This document shows, piece by piece, positions 1-8,594 of a DNA stretch of 64,000 bases; positions within the stretch are counted from its first letter, which is position 1, and each line of letters opens with the position of its first letter. Source of the stretch: Sphingomonas sp. Root241. GTDB lineage: Bacteria > Pseudomonadota > Alphaproteobacteria > Sphingomonadales > Sphingomonadaceae. The stretch is taken from positions 1,566,236 to 1,630,235 of the forward strand of contig NZ_LMIV01000001.1 of NCBI RefSeq assembly GCF_001428865.1, in the 5' to 3' direction. The notes below the pieces were generated by a model. That model was not told the origin of the DNA. It saw only the letters and a program-made list of their open reading frames with translations, and searched no databases. A program made the translations under genes and the position numbers.

Positions 1-516
1 TTGCGCGAACGCCGCCAGGACGTGCCGTTGCTCGCGCGCCATTTCCTCGATCGTGCCGCCGAGGCGGGGCTGCCGCGCAAGCAGCTCGGCAAGGACGCAA
101 TCGCCGTGCTCGAGGGCTTTGACTGGCCCGGCAATGTACGTCAGCTCGAAAATCTGATGCGCCGCATCGCCGCTCTCAGCCGCGACGAGTGGATCGACGG
201 CGATGCGATCCGCCGCGCGTTGGGGGAGGCGGGCAGTTTCCAACCTGAGGCTCGCGATGCCGGGATCGATGCCGCGGTGCGCGCACGACTCGAACGCATG
301 GCGATCGAGGAGCCGCGCGCGCTCGACGACGGCAGCCTCTACGAACGCATCATCGGTGAAGTCGAGCGCCCGCTGATCGAGGCGATGCTGGCGCGCCACC
401 AGAACAACCAGCTCCGCGCCGCGCGGGCGCTGGGGATCAACCGCAACACGCTCCGGAAACGGCTCGACACACTGGGCATCGAGATGGGCTCGGATCGATC
501 GGACGGTGCCGCTTAA
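1..516 (+). CDS. ntrC: Nitrogen regulator NtrC, C-terminal part (cut by the window edge)
   Basis: The frame is open from base 1 with no credible start in view, so the gene enters from the left and only its last 171 residues are seen. They contain the end of a sigma-54 AAA+ domain (DWPGNVRQLENLMRR, visible residues 41-55) and a Fis-type helix-turn-helix near residues 139-157 (RAARALGINRNTLRKRL). NtrC is a DNA-binding response regulator that activates nitrogen-assimilation genes with sigma-54 RNA polymerase. The choice of NtrC over other sigma-54 activators rests on ntrY and ntrX lying directly downstream, the usual alphaproteobacterial order. The receiver domain and the ATPase core are outside the window. 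Confidence 0.85.
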   Translation: MRERRQDVPLLARHFLDRAAEAGLPRKQLGKDAIAVLEGFDWPGNVRQLENLMRRIAALSRDEWIDGDAIRRALGEAGSFQPEARDAGIDAAVRARLERMAIEEPRALDDGSLYERIIGEVERPLIEAMLARHQNNQLRAARALGINRNTLRKRLDTLGIEMGSDRSDGAA

Positions 517-586
517 CGACGGTTTGTGACGATTAGCCGAAAATTATGTGTTCTTTCGGCCACAATCTCGTTGTATCCAAGCAACG

Positions 587-2848
587 ATGGATGCCGTGAC
601 CGAGCAGTTGACCGAAGCCGCACCGCGCAAGCGGCGGTTGAGCGTCACGCCCGCGGTAGAGGTGACCGTTCTCTGCCTCGCGATCTGCGCCGCTATTGCG
701 ACATATCTGATTGTTCAACGCACCGATGCGACGGGACGGCTGTTGAGCCCGCTTGCCGGCGTGTTGCTCCTGTTCGCCAATCTCGTGCCGCTGGTCGCGC
801 TGATCGTCCTCGCCGGACGCAGGATCGCCCGTCGGCGCGCCACACGATCCGCGGTTGGCGGCGGAGGCCGACTCCATGTCCGGCTGGTCGCGATGTTCTC
901 GCTGATCGCGAGCGTCCCGATCGTGCTGACGGTGATTGCGGCGTCGGTGATGTTCCAGTCCGGGACCCAGTTCTGGCTTTCCGACCGGGCACAGACCGCG
1001 TTCAACGCTTCGCTCAAGCTAGCCGAAGAGGGGCAAACCCTGGTCGCGCAGCGCTGGGCGGGGGAGGCCAATGCCATCACGGTCGACCTCGCGCGCGAAT
1101 ATCCGCGCATACCTCTGCGATCCCGCGAGTTTCAGGCCTTTTTCGACCAGCAGACCTATTGGCGGAATCTCGAACAGTCCGTGCTCTTCGTTTATGAGCC
1201 GGGTCAACCTGTCCAGCCGCTCTACACTTTCAATCCGCCTCCCGAGGCGACGTTCGCGCGGCGCGTCAATCCGAAGCTTATCGGTGCCCTGCGGCAATCA
1301 GGGCGGTTCCCCTATGTCGATCGTGACGCTCAGGCGATCTGGGTGATCACGCAGGTGACCGGCACGGACAATCTGTACCTCTACGCTGCCACCAGCGTGA
1401 ACGTGGAATTCCTCAACCGCCAGGTAACCTCCGCGGACGCACTCAACCGCGAATATTCCTCCATTCAGCAACGGGCGCTGTCGCTCCAGCTCAAGTTCAA
1501 TATCGCGCTCTTCGTCGTGGCGCTGCTGATCGTCGGACTGACGATGCTCGCGGCACTCATGTTCGCCGATCGGCTGGTGCGGCCGATCAACCAGCTGGTG
1601 GGCGCCGCGCGGCGCATTGCGGGAGGCGACTTCACGGCGCGGGTGCCCATACCGAAAACGCAAGACGAAATCGGCACCCTTGGGACCGCGTTCAACGGGA
1701 TGACCGAGCGTCTGGAGGAGCAGACATCGGAACTCGTCACTGCGAACGCCCAGCTGGAGAGCCGGCGTGCGTTGATCGAGGCGGTGATGTCGGGCGTCTC
1801 GGCGGGCGTCGTGTCGATCGCCTCCGATCGGACGGTGCGGCTGATGAATGCCTCGGCACTGGCTTTGCTCAGGCGGAGCGAGGCGGAGTCGCTCGGCAAA
1901 CCTCTGGGCATTATCGCCCCCGAGCTCGACGCCTTGCTCGACAGCCCCGAGCGCGAGGCGGTGGCGCAGGTCACCGTGGGTGGCGAGGCGCGGACGCTCG
2001 CAGTGAAGATCACTTCGGACGAAGCGGGGCAGGTGCTCACCTTCGATGACATCACCCAGCAATTGCTCGATCAGCGCCGCGCCGCCTGGTCCGACGTCGC
2101 GCGGCGGATCGCGCACGAGATCAAGAACCCGCTCACGCCGATCCAGCTCGCCGCCGAGCGCCTCCAGCGCCGCTACGGCAAGCAGATCGAAGGCGGGGAG
2201 GGCGTGTTCGGCCAGTTGACCGGCACGATCATCCGCCAGGTCGGCGATCTGCGGCGGATGGTCGACGAATTCTCGTCCTTCGCGCGGATGCCCAAGCCGC
2301 TGTTCCGCCGCGAATCGCTGCTCGATATCGCGCGGCAGGCGATGTTCCTCCACGAAGTCGCGCACCCGACGATCCGCTTCGAGCTCGACTCGCCGGAGGA
2401 TCCGCCGAGCCTGGTCAGCGATCGCCGGCAGATGGGGCAGGCGCTCACCAACGTCATCAAGAATGCCGTCGAGGCGATCGAGGCGCGCGGCGAGGGCGAG
2501 GCGCTGGCGCAGGGCGAAGTGGTGCTCACGATCCGCAGGGAAGACGCGCACCGCATCCTGCTGACCGTCACCGACAACGGCGTCGGGCTGCCGGTCGAGC
2601 GCGATCGCATCGTCGAGCCCTATATGACCACCCGCAGCCGCGGTACCGGGCTCGGCCTCGCGATCGTCAAGAAGATCGTCGAGGAGCATTTCGGCACGAT
2701 CGCCTTCACCGACCGCGACGGCGGCGGCACCGTCGTCACCATCTGCTTCGACACCGAAGCGCTCGAGAAGCTCGAGCTCCAGAACACCGATGCCGACGCC
2801 GCCGAGCCGCGCGCGCCGGCCCTTACCAGAACCGGAAAATCCTCATGA
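587..2848 (+). CDS. ntrY: Nitrogen-regulation sensor histidine kinase NtrY
   Basis: Membrane sensor kinase of about 753 residues that pairs with NtrX. Three hydrophobic segments lie near the N-terminus. A periplasmic stretch follows, then a fourth transmembrane helix (about residues 303-328), a HAMP linker, a PAS-like region, a HisKA domain with phospho-accepting His510 in RRIAHEIKNPLTP, and a HATPase domain with an N-box (NVIKNAVEAI), DNGVGL and GTGLGLAIVKKI. The start at 587 (MDAVTEQL) was preferred over an in-frame ATG at 548 because the extra 13 residues are atypical; neither has a strong ribosome site. Its TGA overlaps the ATG of ntrX (ATGA), so the two are probably translationally coupled. 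Confidence 0.9.
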   Translation: MDAVTEQLTEAAPRKRRLSVTPAVEVTVLCLAICAAIATYLIVQRTDATGRLLSPLAGVLLLFANLVPLVALIVLAGRRIARRRATRSAVGGGGRLHVRLVAMFSLIASVPIVLTVIAASVMFQSGTQFWLSDRAQTAFNASLKLAEEGQTLVAQRWAGEANAITVDLAREYPRIPLRSREFQAFFDQQTYWRNLEQSVLFVYEPGQPVQPLYTFNPPPEATFARRVNPKLIGALRQSGRFPYVDRDAQAIWVITQVTGTDNLYLYAATSVNVEFLNRQVTSADALNREYSSIQQRALSLQLKFNIALFVVALLIVGLTMLAALMFADRLVRPINQLVGAARRIAGGDFTARVPIPKTQDEIGTLGTAFNGMTERLEEQTSELVTANAQLESRRALIEAVMSGVSAGVVSIASDRTVRLMNASALALLRRSEAESLGKPLGIIAPELDALLDSPEREAVAQVTVGGEARTLAVKITSDEAGQVLTFDDITQQLLDQRRAAWSDVARRIAHEIKNPLTPIQLAAERLQRRYGKQIEGGEGVFGQLTGTIIRQVGDLRRMVDEFSSFARMPKPLFRRESLLDIARQAMFLHEVAHPTIRFELDSPEDPPSLVSDRRQMGQALTNVIKNAVEAIEARGEGEALAQGEVVLTIRREDAHRILLTVTDNGVGLPVERDRIVEPYMTTRSRGTGLGLAIVKKIVEEHFGTIAFTDRDGGGTVVTICFDTEALEKLELQNTDADAAEPRAPALTRTGKSS

Positions 2849-4224
2849 GCCTCGATATCCTCGTCGTCGACGACGAACGCGACATCCGCGAGCTGGTCGC
2901 GGGTGTGCTGGAGGACGAAGGCTATGCCACGCGCGGCGCCGCCGACAGCGATGCCGCATTGGAAGCCATCGCCGAGCGCCGGCCGAGCCTGGTGCTGCTC
3001 GACGTATGGCTGCAGGGTTCGCGGCTCGACGGGCTCGAATTGCTCGACGAGATGAAGCGGCGCGACCCTTCGATCCCCGTGCTGGTGATCTCGGGGCATG
3101 GCAATATCGACACCGCAGTTGCCGCGATCCGCCGCGGCGCGGTCGACTTCATCGAGAAGCCGTTCGAGGCCGAGCGGCTGCTGCTGCTCGTCGAGCGAGC
3201 CACCGAGACCGAGCGCCTGCGCCGCGAAGTCGTGTCGCTGCGCGCCTCGGTAGGCCGCGAGAACGACCTGACCGGCAATTCGGCGGCGATCAACACCGTG
3301 CGCGCCACGCTGAAGCGCGTCGCTTCGACCGGCAGCCGCGTGCTGATCACCGGCGGCCCCGGCGTGGGCAAGGAAGTCGCGGCACGGCTGCTCCACGGGT
3401 GGAGCCAGCGCACGTCCGCCCCGTTCGTGATCGTCAGCGCGGCGCGGATGACGCCGGAGCGCGTCGAAGAGGAATTGTTCGGCGTGGAGGAGGGGGGCGA
3501 TCTCGTCCGCCCCGGCCTGCTCGAACAGGCGCATGGCGGCACCCTGTTCCTCGATGAGATCGCCGACATGCCGGTGGCGACGCAGGCGCGGATCCTGCGT
3601 GTGCTCACCGACCAGAGCTTCAGCCGGGTGGGCGGCACCCGCGTGGTCAAGGTCGATGTCCGCGTCGTCTCCGCCACTGCGCGCGACCTGATGGCGGAGA
3701 TCGCCGCGGCGCGCTTCCGCGAGGATCTCTATTACCGGCTCAACGTGGTGCCGGTGCTGATCCCGCCGCTCACCGAGCGGCGCGAGGACATTCCCGTGCT
3801 CGTCGAGCATTTCGTCGCGCATTATGCCAGCGAGCGCCGCGTGCCGACGCCCGAAGTGGCGCCCGACGCGATGGTCGCGCTGCAGAGCTATGAATGGCCG
3901 GGCAATGTCCGCCAGCTGCGCAACGTCGTCGAGCGCACCGTGATCCTCGCCCCGGGCGACCGGATCGGACGGATCGACCTCGACCTGCTGCCCCCCGAAG
4001 TGCTCGGCAAGCCCGGCGATATCGGGGGCGGCGTCGGCGCCAATGCGATCATGGGCGCACCGCTCAAGGAAGCGCGCGAGACCTTCGAGCGCGAATATCT
4101 GCGCGTCCAGATCCGCCGCTTCTCGGGCAACATCTCGCGCACCGCCAGCTTCATCGGGATGGAGCGGTCGGCACTTCACCGCAAATTGAAGCTGCTGGGC
4201 ATCACCGAGACGCGCGAGGAATAG
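2845..4224 (+). CDS. ntrX: Response regulator NtrX (sigma-54-activator-like, without GAFTGA)
   Basis: Partner of NtrY, 459 residues: a receiver domain with acidic pair D10/E11 and phospho-acceptor Asp53 (LLDVW), an AAA+ domain with Walker A GGPGVGKE near residue 170 and Walker B GTLFLDEI, and a C-terminal Fis-type helix-turn-helix ending LHRKLKLLGI. Between EELFGVEEGG and LLEQAHGG the loop that carries GAFTGA in true sigma-54 activators is absent. The family's NtrX proteins are known for this, so regulation probably does not proceed by sigma-54 remodelling. The gene follows ntrY with a 4-base overlap. Targets cannot be read from the sequence. Confidence 0.9.
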   Translation: MSLDILVVDDERDIRELVAGVLEDEGYATRGAADSDAALEAIAERRPSLVLLDVWLQGSRLDGLELLDEMKRRDPSIPVLVISGHGNIDTAVAAIRRGAVDFIEKPFEAERLLLLVERATETERLRREVVSLRASVGRENDLTGNSAAINTVRATLKRVASTGSRVLITGGPGVGKEVAARLLHGWSQRTSAPFVIVSAARMTPERVEEELFGVEEGGDLVRPGLLEQAHGGTLFLDEIADMPVATQARILRVLTDQSFSRVGGTRVVKVDVRVVSATARDLMAEIAAARFREDLYYRLNVVPVLIPPLTERREDIPVLVEHFVAHYASERRVPTPEVAPDAMVALQSYEWPGNVRQLRNVVERTVILAPGDRIGRIDLDLLPPEVLGKPGDIGGGVGANAIMGAPLKEARETFEREYLRVQIRRFSGNISRTASFIGMERSALHRKLKLLGITETREE

Positions 4225-4298
4225 GTCTCCTGGCGCGCAGTTTGAGCACAGCTCACGCGGATCAAATGTCGGTGCGAAGCCCTACGCGCCCGCGATAA

Positions 4299-4331
4299 GG
4301 AGGGAAGCGCGTTTAGCCCAACCTTCCCTCC
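4299..4331. terminator. Possible bidirectional hairpin between ntrX and a convergent gene
   Basis: GGAGGGAAG at 4299-4307 pairs perfectly with CTTCCCTCC at 4323-4331 across a 15-base loop. It lies between the 3' ends of ntrX and the small secreted-protein gene. There is no clear T-run on either side, so terminator function is a guess from position. Confidence 0.3.
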
Positions 4332-4376
4332 AAACCACAGACACCAGTGCATCATTGCGCAAAGCGTCGAACGTCC

Positions 4377-4712
4377 TCAGCAGCCGCCTAACCCAAGGCG
4401 TCCCGGTGACCCGTAATAACGACACGCCTGGCCACCGCTGGGTAACGCAATCATATAGGACGCGCTGTCTCCTACGCTAAACGGTCCCGGCGTAGTCTGA
4501 ATAAATACATCATCAACGCACTGTTGATACGAAGTATAGCCGGTAACTTCGAGACTGTTGGCCCCGCAAAATGCTTGTGCCCAAGCCATTGCCTGCTCAG
4601 GAGTATCGCTACCGATCGGTGTATCGTCGTTGTATTGCTGAGCATTCGCGGGGCATGCCGCGAATCCGAGCGTAAAGACCACACATGCAGCGGCGTATTT
4701 AAGGTGCTTCAC
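4377..4712 (-). CDS. Small secreted protein of unknown function
   Basis: A 111-residue product with a clear signal peptide (hydrophobic run AAACVVFTLGFAA, cleavage expected after PANA). The mature part is rich in Tyr, Gln and Gly and has cysteines at several places, including one at the C-terminus, so disulfide bonds in the periplasm are possible. The GTG at 4712 was chosen because AAAGGAG sits seven bases upstream; an in-frame ATG at 4784 would add 24 unlikely residues before the signal peptide. I do not recognise the family. It is convergent with ntrX and divergent from hfq. Confidence 0.65.
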   Translation of the reverse strand: MKHLKYAAACVVFTLGFAACPANAQQYNDDTPIGSDTPEQAMAWAQAFCGANSLEVTGYTSYQQCVDDVFIQTTPGPFSVGDSASYMIALPSGGQACRYYGSPGRLGLGGC

Positions 4713-4966
4713 CAGATAACTCCTTTTTGCCGGAATCACGTTTTTAGAAATATTATTTTGGGATGATCCCAATTCAATTGTCAACCGGGCTCAGCAGAAC
4801 CGTGTTGCAACTTATTTGGATGCGATACCGCCTCACCACCGCAGGTGTTTACGCGCGCTCGCGAAACGCCTACATTGAGGCGATGCGCCCGCGCTCGGGG
4901 GCGCAACTCCGACGCCGGAGAACGGCGCTCAGCGGGACAGTACCCGCCAATAAAATGGAGCCACTC

Positions 4967-5458
4967 TTGGCCGAAAAGCAGACCTCGCTTCAGGACCTTT
5001 TCCTCAACTCGCTTCGGCGCTCCAAGGTGCCGGTGACGATGTTCCTCGTGAAGGGCGTCAAGCTCCAGGGGATCGTCACCTGGTTCGACAATTTCTCGGT
5101 GCTGCTCCGCCGCGACGGCCAGTCGCAGCTGATCTACAAGCACGCCATCTCGACGATCATGCCCGCCGGCCCCGTGGACCTCGCCGCGCTTCTCGAAGCG
5201 GCCGGAGAATTCCAGCACAAGAACCCGGTTCTGCAGGAGATTTTCCTCAACGCCGTGCGCAAGCAGCAGGAAAACGTGACGATGTTCCTGGTGAACGGCG
5301 TCATGCTCCAGGGCCAGATCGCCGCATTCGACCTGTTCTGCATGCTGCTCCAGCGCGAGGGCATGGCGCAATTGGTCTACAAGCACGCGGTGTCGACCAT
5401 CCAGCCGGCGCACCCGCTCAACCTCGCCGAGGAAACCGCCGTCCCCGACGGCGATTGA
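4967..5458 (+). CDS. hfq: RNA chaperone Hfq with two fused Hfq domains
   Basis: Hfq pairs small RNAs with messengers and normally forms a hexamer of single-domain subunits. This 163-residue protein has two complete Sm-like Hfq domains, residues 5-67 and 88-147, joined by an Ala-rich linker. Domain 1 keeps Q9, D10, K32, F43 and Y57-K58-H59. Domain 2 keeps Q90 and Y138-K139-H140, but has M113 in place of the distal-face lysine and L123 in place of the proximal-face glutamine, and its rim basic patch is weakened (R98 K99 Q100 Q101). The TTG at 4967 gives [10 protein letters not shown], the usual Hfq start, with GGAG six bases upstream; the ATG at 4955 is an alternative. hflX follows after six bases. 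Confidence 0.9.
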   Translation: MAEKQTSLQDLFLNSLRRSKVPVTMFLVKGVKLQGIVTWFDNFSVLLRRDGQSQLIYKHAISTIMPAGPVDLAALLEAAGEFQHKNPVLQEIFLNAVRKQQENVTMFLVNGVMLQGQIAAFDLFCMLLQREGMAQLVYKHAVSTIQPAHPLNLAEETAVPDGD

Positions 5459-5464
5459 GGACGC

Positions 5465-6757
5465 ATGAGTACCGGTTTCGATCGTGACGCCGACGAGTTC
5501 TCCCGCGGCGCGCGCGCGATCGTCGTCTATCCCGAGATGGGCGGCAGCTCACGCGACGCCGAGGCACGTCTCGAGGAGACCGCCGGCCTTGCCGCTGCCA
5601 TCGGCGTGGAAGTGCGTGAGAAGGTCGCGGTCAAGCTGCGCCAGCCCAAGCCGGGGACGCTGATCGGGTCCGGGCAGGTCGACGCCATCGCAGAAACCGT
5701 TCGAGATCAAGAACTTCAGCTCGCCGTTTTCGATGCGGCCTTAACCCCGGTGCAGCAGCGCAATCTCGAGACGGCGCTCGGCTGCAAGGTGATCGACCGT
5801 ACCGGGCTGATCCTCGAGATCTTCGGCGAGCGCGCGCGCACCGCCGAGGGGCGGCTGCAGGTCGAGCTCGCGCATCTCGATTACCAGGCAGGCCGGCTGG
5901 TGCGCAGCTGGACTCACCTCGAGCGCCAGCGCGGCGGCTTCGGCTTCCTCGGCGGCCCGGGCGAGACCCAGATCGAGGCCGACAGGCGCCTGATCCGCGA
6001 CCGGATGGCGCGGCTGCGCAAGGAGCTCGACCAGGTCAGCCGCACCCGCACGCTCCACCGCGACCGCCGCCAGCGTGCGCCGTGGCCGGTGATCGCATTG
6101 GTAGGCTATACGAACGCAGGAAAATCCACGCTTTTCAACCGCTTGACCGGATCTGACGTCATGGCGGAAGACCTGCTCTTCGCGACGCTGGATCCGACGT
6201 TGCGGCAGATCTCACTGCCGGGCATCGACAAGGCGATCCTGTCCGACACGGTGGGGTTCGTCTCCGAACTGCCGACCCAGCTCGTCGCGGCGTTCAAGGC
6301 GACGCTGGAGGAAGTGGTGTCGGCCGACCTGCTGATCCATGTCCGCGACATCGCGCATCCGGACAGCGAGGCGCAGCGCGCCGATGTCGAGAAAGTGCTG
6401 AGCGAGATCGGCGTGGCCGAGGCGACGCCGCGGTTCGAGGCGTGGAACAAGCTCGATCTGCTCGACGGGGAACGCCGCGCCCAATTGCTGGAGGATGCCG
6501 GCAAGCGCGACGACGTGATGCCGATCTCCGCAGTGACCGGGGAGGGGGTGGACACGCTGATCGAAACCGTCGCCGCGCGGCTCACCGAAGGGCATCGCCG
6601 CTACACGATCGCGCTCGATCCGGCCGATGGGGCGGGGGCCGCGTGGCTCCACCAGCATGGTGAAGTGATCGAGCAGCGAGTCGAAGGCCCGCAATCGGTC
6701 TACGAAGTCCGGATGGCGCCGCGGGATTATGAGCGGTTCGAGACGCGCCGCGCATAA
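5465..6757 (+). CDS. hflX: Ribosome-associated GTPase HflX
   Basis: A 430-residue GTP-binding protein that acts on ribosomes, splitting or rescuing them under stress in the families studied. The N-terminal HflX domain carries the conserved GFLGGPGETQIEADRRLI. It is followed by a coiled basic linker and a TrmE-Era-type G domain with G1 GYTNAGKST (about residues 214-222), G3 DTVGF and G4 NKLD, then a short C-terminal domain. It starts six bases after hfq, the common hfq-hflX pairing, and is probably co-transcribed with it. Confidence 0.95.
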   Translation: MSTGFDRDADEFSRGARAIVVYPEMGGSSRDAEARLEETAGLAAAIGVEVREKVAVKLRQPKPGTLIGSGQVDAIAETVRDQELQLAVFDAALTPVQQRNLETALGCKVIDRTGLILEIFGERARTAEGRLQVELAHLDYQAGRLVRSWTHLERQRGGFGFLGGPGETQIEADRRLIRDRMARLRKELDQVSRTRTLHRDRRQRAPWPVIALVGYTNAGKSTLFNRLTGSDVMAEDLLFATLDPTLRQISLPGIDKAILSDTVGFVSELPTQLVAAFKATLEEVVSADLLIHVRDIAHPDSEAQRADVEKVLSEIGVAEATPRFEAWNKLDLLDGERRAQLLEDAGKRDDVMPISAVTGEGVDTLIETVAARLTEGHRRYTIALDPADGAGAAWLHQHGEVIEQRVEGPQSVYEVRMAPRDYERFETRRA

Positions 6758-6836
6758 AGCGACGATTCCAAGCTGGTTTTGACGCCGGAACGTTTGTGCT
6801 AAAATCGGCACGGGCGGGGGACATGGAGTGATGCCT

Positions 6837-7226
6837 ATGAAAATCCTTCCTTTCCTTGTCCTGTCGCTCGGCGCCACCGCCCTTGGTACTGCCACCGCCG
6901 CGCAGGCGCAGGCGGGCTGGCGTACCGTCGGCTACAAGACGGTGAGCCGCGGCAGCGATCGGGACACCATCAATCTGCGCGGCAACATGCGCGACCGCCA
7001 GATCCGCGTCTGCGCGCTCAATCGCCCGATCCACTTCACCCGCCTGACCGTGCGGTTCCAGAATGGCGGCGTGCAGGATCTGCCGGTGCGCCGGATTCTC
7101 AATGCCGGCACCTGCACCGCGCCGCAGAAGCTCAACGGGCAGCGCCGCAACATCGCCGCGGTCAACATGACCTATTCGCGCTTCGCGCCGGGCACCTTGC
7201 CGATAATCCGCGTTCAGGCCCGCTGA
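6837..7226 (+). CDS. Small secreted protein, DUF2541-like
   Basis: A 129-residue protein with a signal peptide ending near AAQAQA and a mature domain with two cysteines (RVCALN and AGTCTA) and alternating hydrophobic residues that suggest a small beta-sandwich. The pattern recalls the DUF2541 family of small exported proteins, but I could not align it. GGAG at 6824-6827 lies nine bases before the ATG at 6837; an ATG at 6831 and a GTG at 6828 are too close to that site. It stands alone between hflX and a repeat-filled gap. Confidence 0.65.
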   Translation: MKILPFLVLSLGATALGTATAAQAQAGWRTVGYKTVSRGSDRDTINLRGNMRDRQIRVCALNRPIHFTRLTVRFQNGGVQDLPVRRILNAGTCTAPQKLNGQRRNIAAVNMTYSRFAPGTLPIIRVQAR

Positions 7227-7460
7227 AACGGGGCGATTCCCGATCCGGCAGGGTGAAGGCGGACAATGGGGACGCGAAAAAGCGGGTTTTGCCGTGGTGT
7301 GCCGATATTGTCCGTTCGCTAAGGGGAACGGGGAACAAATAGTCGCCGAAGTTGACACGGGCGGGTGTGCGGATTCCCTGTTTGTGAGACGGCGCGCGCA
7401 TATCCGTCATCGCGGCATGCCGGGATTCGGAGCCACGAGCGGCACGGCCGCCGGCTTTGG

Positions 7461-7589
7461 GTCCCGGCGTTCGCCGGGGTGACGATTATGGGGGTGGCGA
7501 TGCCGGTATTGGCCGGGATGTCGAGGGGTTCACGGGTTCAAAGAGCATCGCGCTTGCCGCCTGAGGTCCCGGCGTTCGCCGGGATGACG
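7461..7589. repeat. Two direct copies of the CCCGGCG-TTCG-CCGGG palindrome in a 409-base gap
   Basis: Near-identical 24-base units at 7461-7484 and 7566-7589 read GTCCCGGCGTTCGCCGGG followed by G or A and TGACG. A decayed copy in the other orientation starts near 7409 (GTCATCGCGGCATGCCGGGA). They occupy most of the gene-free stretch 7227-7635. Apart from these units I see only a TTGACA near 7350, with no convincing -10 and no gene behind it. Confidence 0.8.
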
Positions 7590-7635
7590 GCCTTTTCCAG
7601 TCGAGCAGACGAAATCCTACATTGCAATCGATGCG

Positions 7636-8400
7636 TCATCCGCGCTTGGCCTTGACCCACAGGGCTTCCTTGCCGTCGAGATCCAGCCCGGCGAACGCTT
7701 CGCCGGCCTCGACTTCCATCGCCTTGAAGCGCCGCTCGAACTTGGCATTCGCCCCGCGCAGAGCAGCTTCGGGATCCACGCCTTGCTTGCGTGCCCAATT
7801 GACCACCGCGAACAGCAGATCGCCAATCTCTTCCTCGCGCTCCTCCTGCGTCGCCGCGGCTTCCACCTCGGCGAGTTCCTCGTCGATCTTGGCGCGGGCG
7901 CCGCTGGCGTCGGGCCAGTCGAAGCCGGTGCGCGCGGCGCGCTTCTGGAGCTTTTCGGCACGAAGCAAGGCGGGAAGGCCGAGCGCGACGCCCTCCAGGG
8001 CACTTACGGCTCCCGCGCTTTCGTGCCCCTTGGCGCTCCGTTCCGCGGCCTTGATTTGTTCCCACAAATGATGACCGCCCTCGGCCTGCCCGAGAAAGAT
8101 GTGCGGATGGCGGCGCTCCATCTTGTCGCTGATCGCGGCGACGACGTCGGCCAGCGCGAAATGGCCGGCTTCCTCGGCCATGCGGCTGTGGAACACGACC
8201 TGGAGCAGCAGGTCGCCGAGCTCGTCCTTGAGATCGGCCATGTCGCCGCGCTGGCAAGCGTCGGCGACCTCATAGGCTTCCTCGATCGTATAGGGCGCGA
8301 TCGTCTCGAAGGTCTGGACCGTATCCCATTCGCACCCGGTCTTTGGATCACGCAACCGCGCCATGATCGCGACGAGGCGCTCGATATTCGGAAAAGTCAT
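7636..8400 (-). CDS. mazG: Nucleoside triphosphate pyrophosphohydrolase MazG
   Basis: House-cleaning enzyme of 254 residues that hydrolyses (d)NTPs to monophosphate and pyrophosphate. It has the two tandem MazG domains of the full-length family. The first carries the metal-binding acidic helices EEAYEVADA and DELGDLLLQVVFHSRMAEE; the second has EELAEVEAA and EEEIGDLLFAVVNWAR. The ATG at 8400 gives MTFPNIERLVAIMARLRD, the normal start; the frame stays open 48 codons further upstream, but those residues do not look like protein. It is divergent from the chromate-resistance genes. Confidence 0.93.
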   Translation of the reverse strand: MTFPNIERLVAIMARLRDPKTGCEWDTVQTFETIAPYTIEEAYEVADACQRGDMADLKDELGDLLLQVVFHSRMAEEAGHFALADVVAAISDKMERRHPHIFLGQAEGGHHLWEQIKAAERSAKGHESAGAVSALEGVALGLPALLRAEKLQKRAARTGFDWPDASGARAKIDEELAEVEAAATQEEREEEIGDLLFAVVNWARKQGVDPEAALRGANAKFERRFKAMEVEAGEAFAGLDLDGKEALWVKAKRG

Positions 8401-8594
8401 GCGGCGGGGCTTTCCTGGACGATGATGGGTGAAACCCGGCCTTAGCAAAAGCCGGTTTCTGCGCGGATACAAATCGGCGGCTGCGCTTGACAAGGAACGA
8501 GTCTCGCGCTCATTTTGGAGCCATGGGGAATGCGATCTCCCCACGAGGCGTCAGCCGAAGCATCGCGTCCTGATTTCGATATAAGGGACGCATC

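Noticed and set aside
1298..2689. A 463-codon open frame on the minus strand inside ntrY
   Set aside because: Antisense to well-conserved HAMP, HisKA and HATPase motifs of ntrY; no motif of its own.
4763..4966. N-terminal extension of Hfq by 68 residues from an upstream ATG
   Set aside because: The extra residues are Arg-rich without structure, and the TTG at 4967 with GGAG gives the normal Hfq start.
7227..7635. Possible CRISPR array from repeated units
   Set aside because: Only two or three units, each a palindrome with unequal spacing, and the same unit is scattered singly or in inverted pairs across the window; no cas genes.
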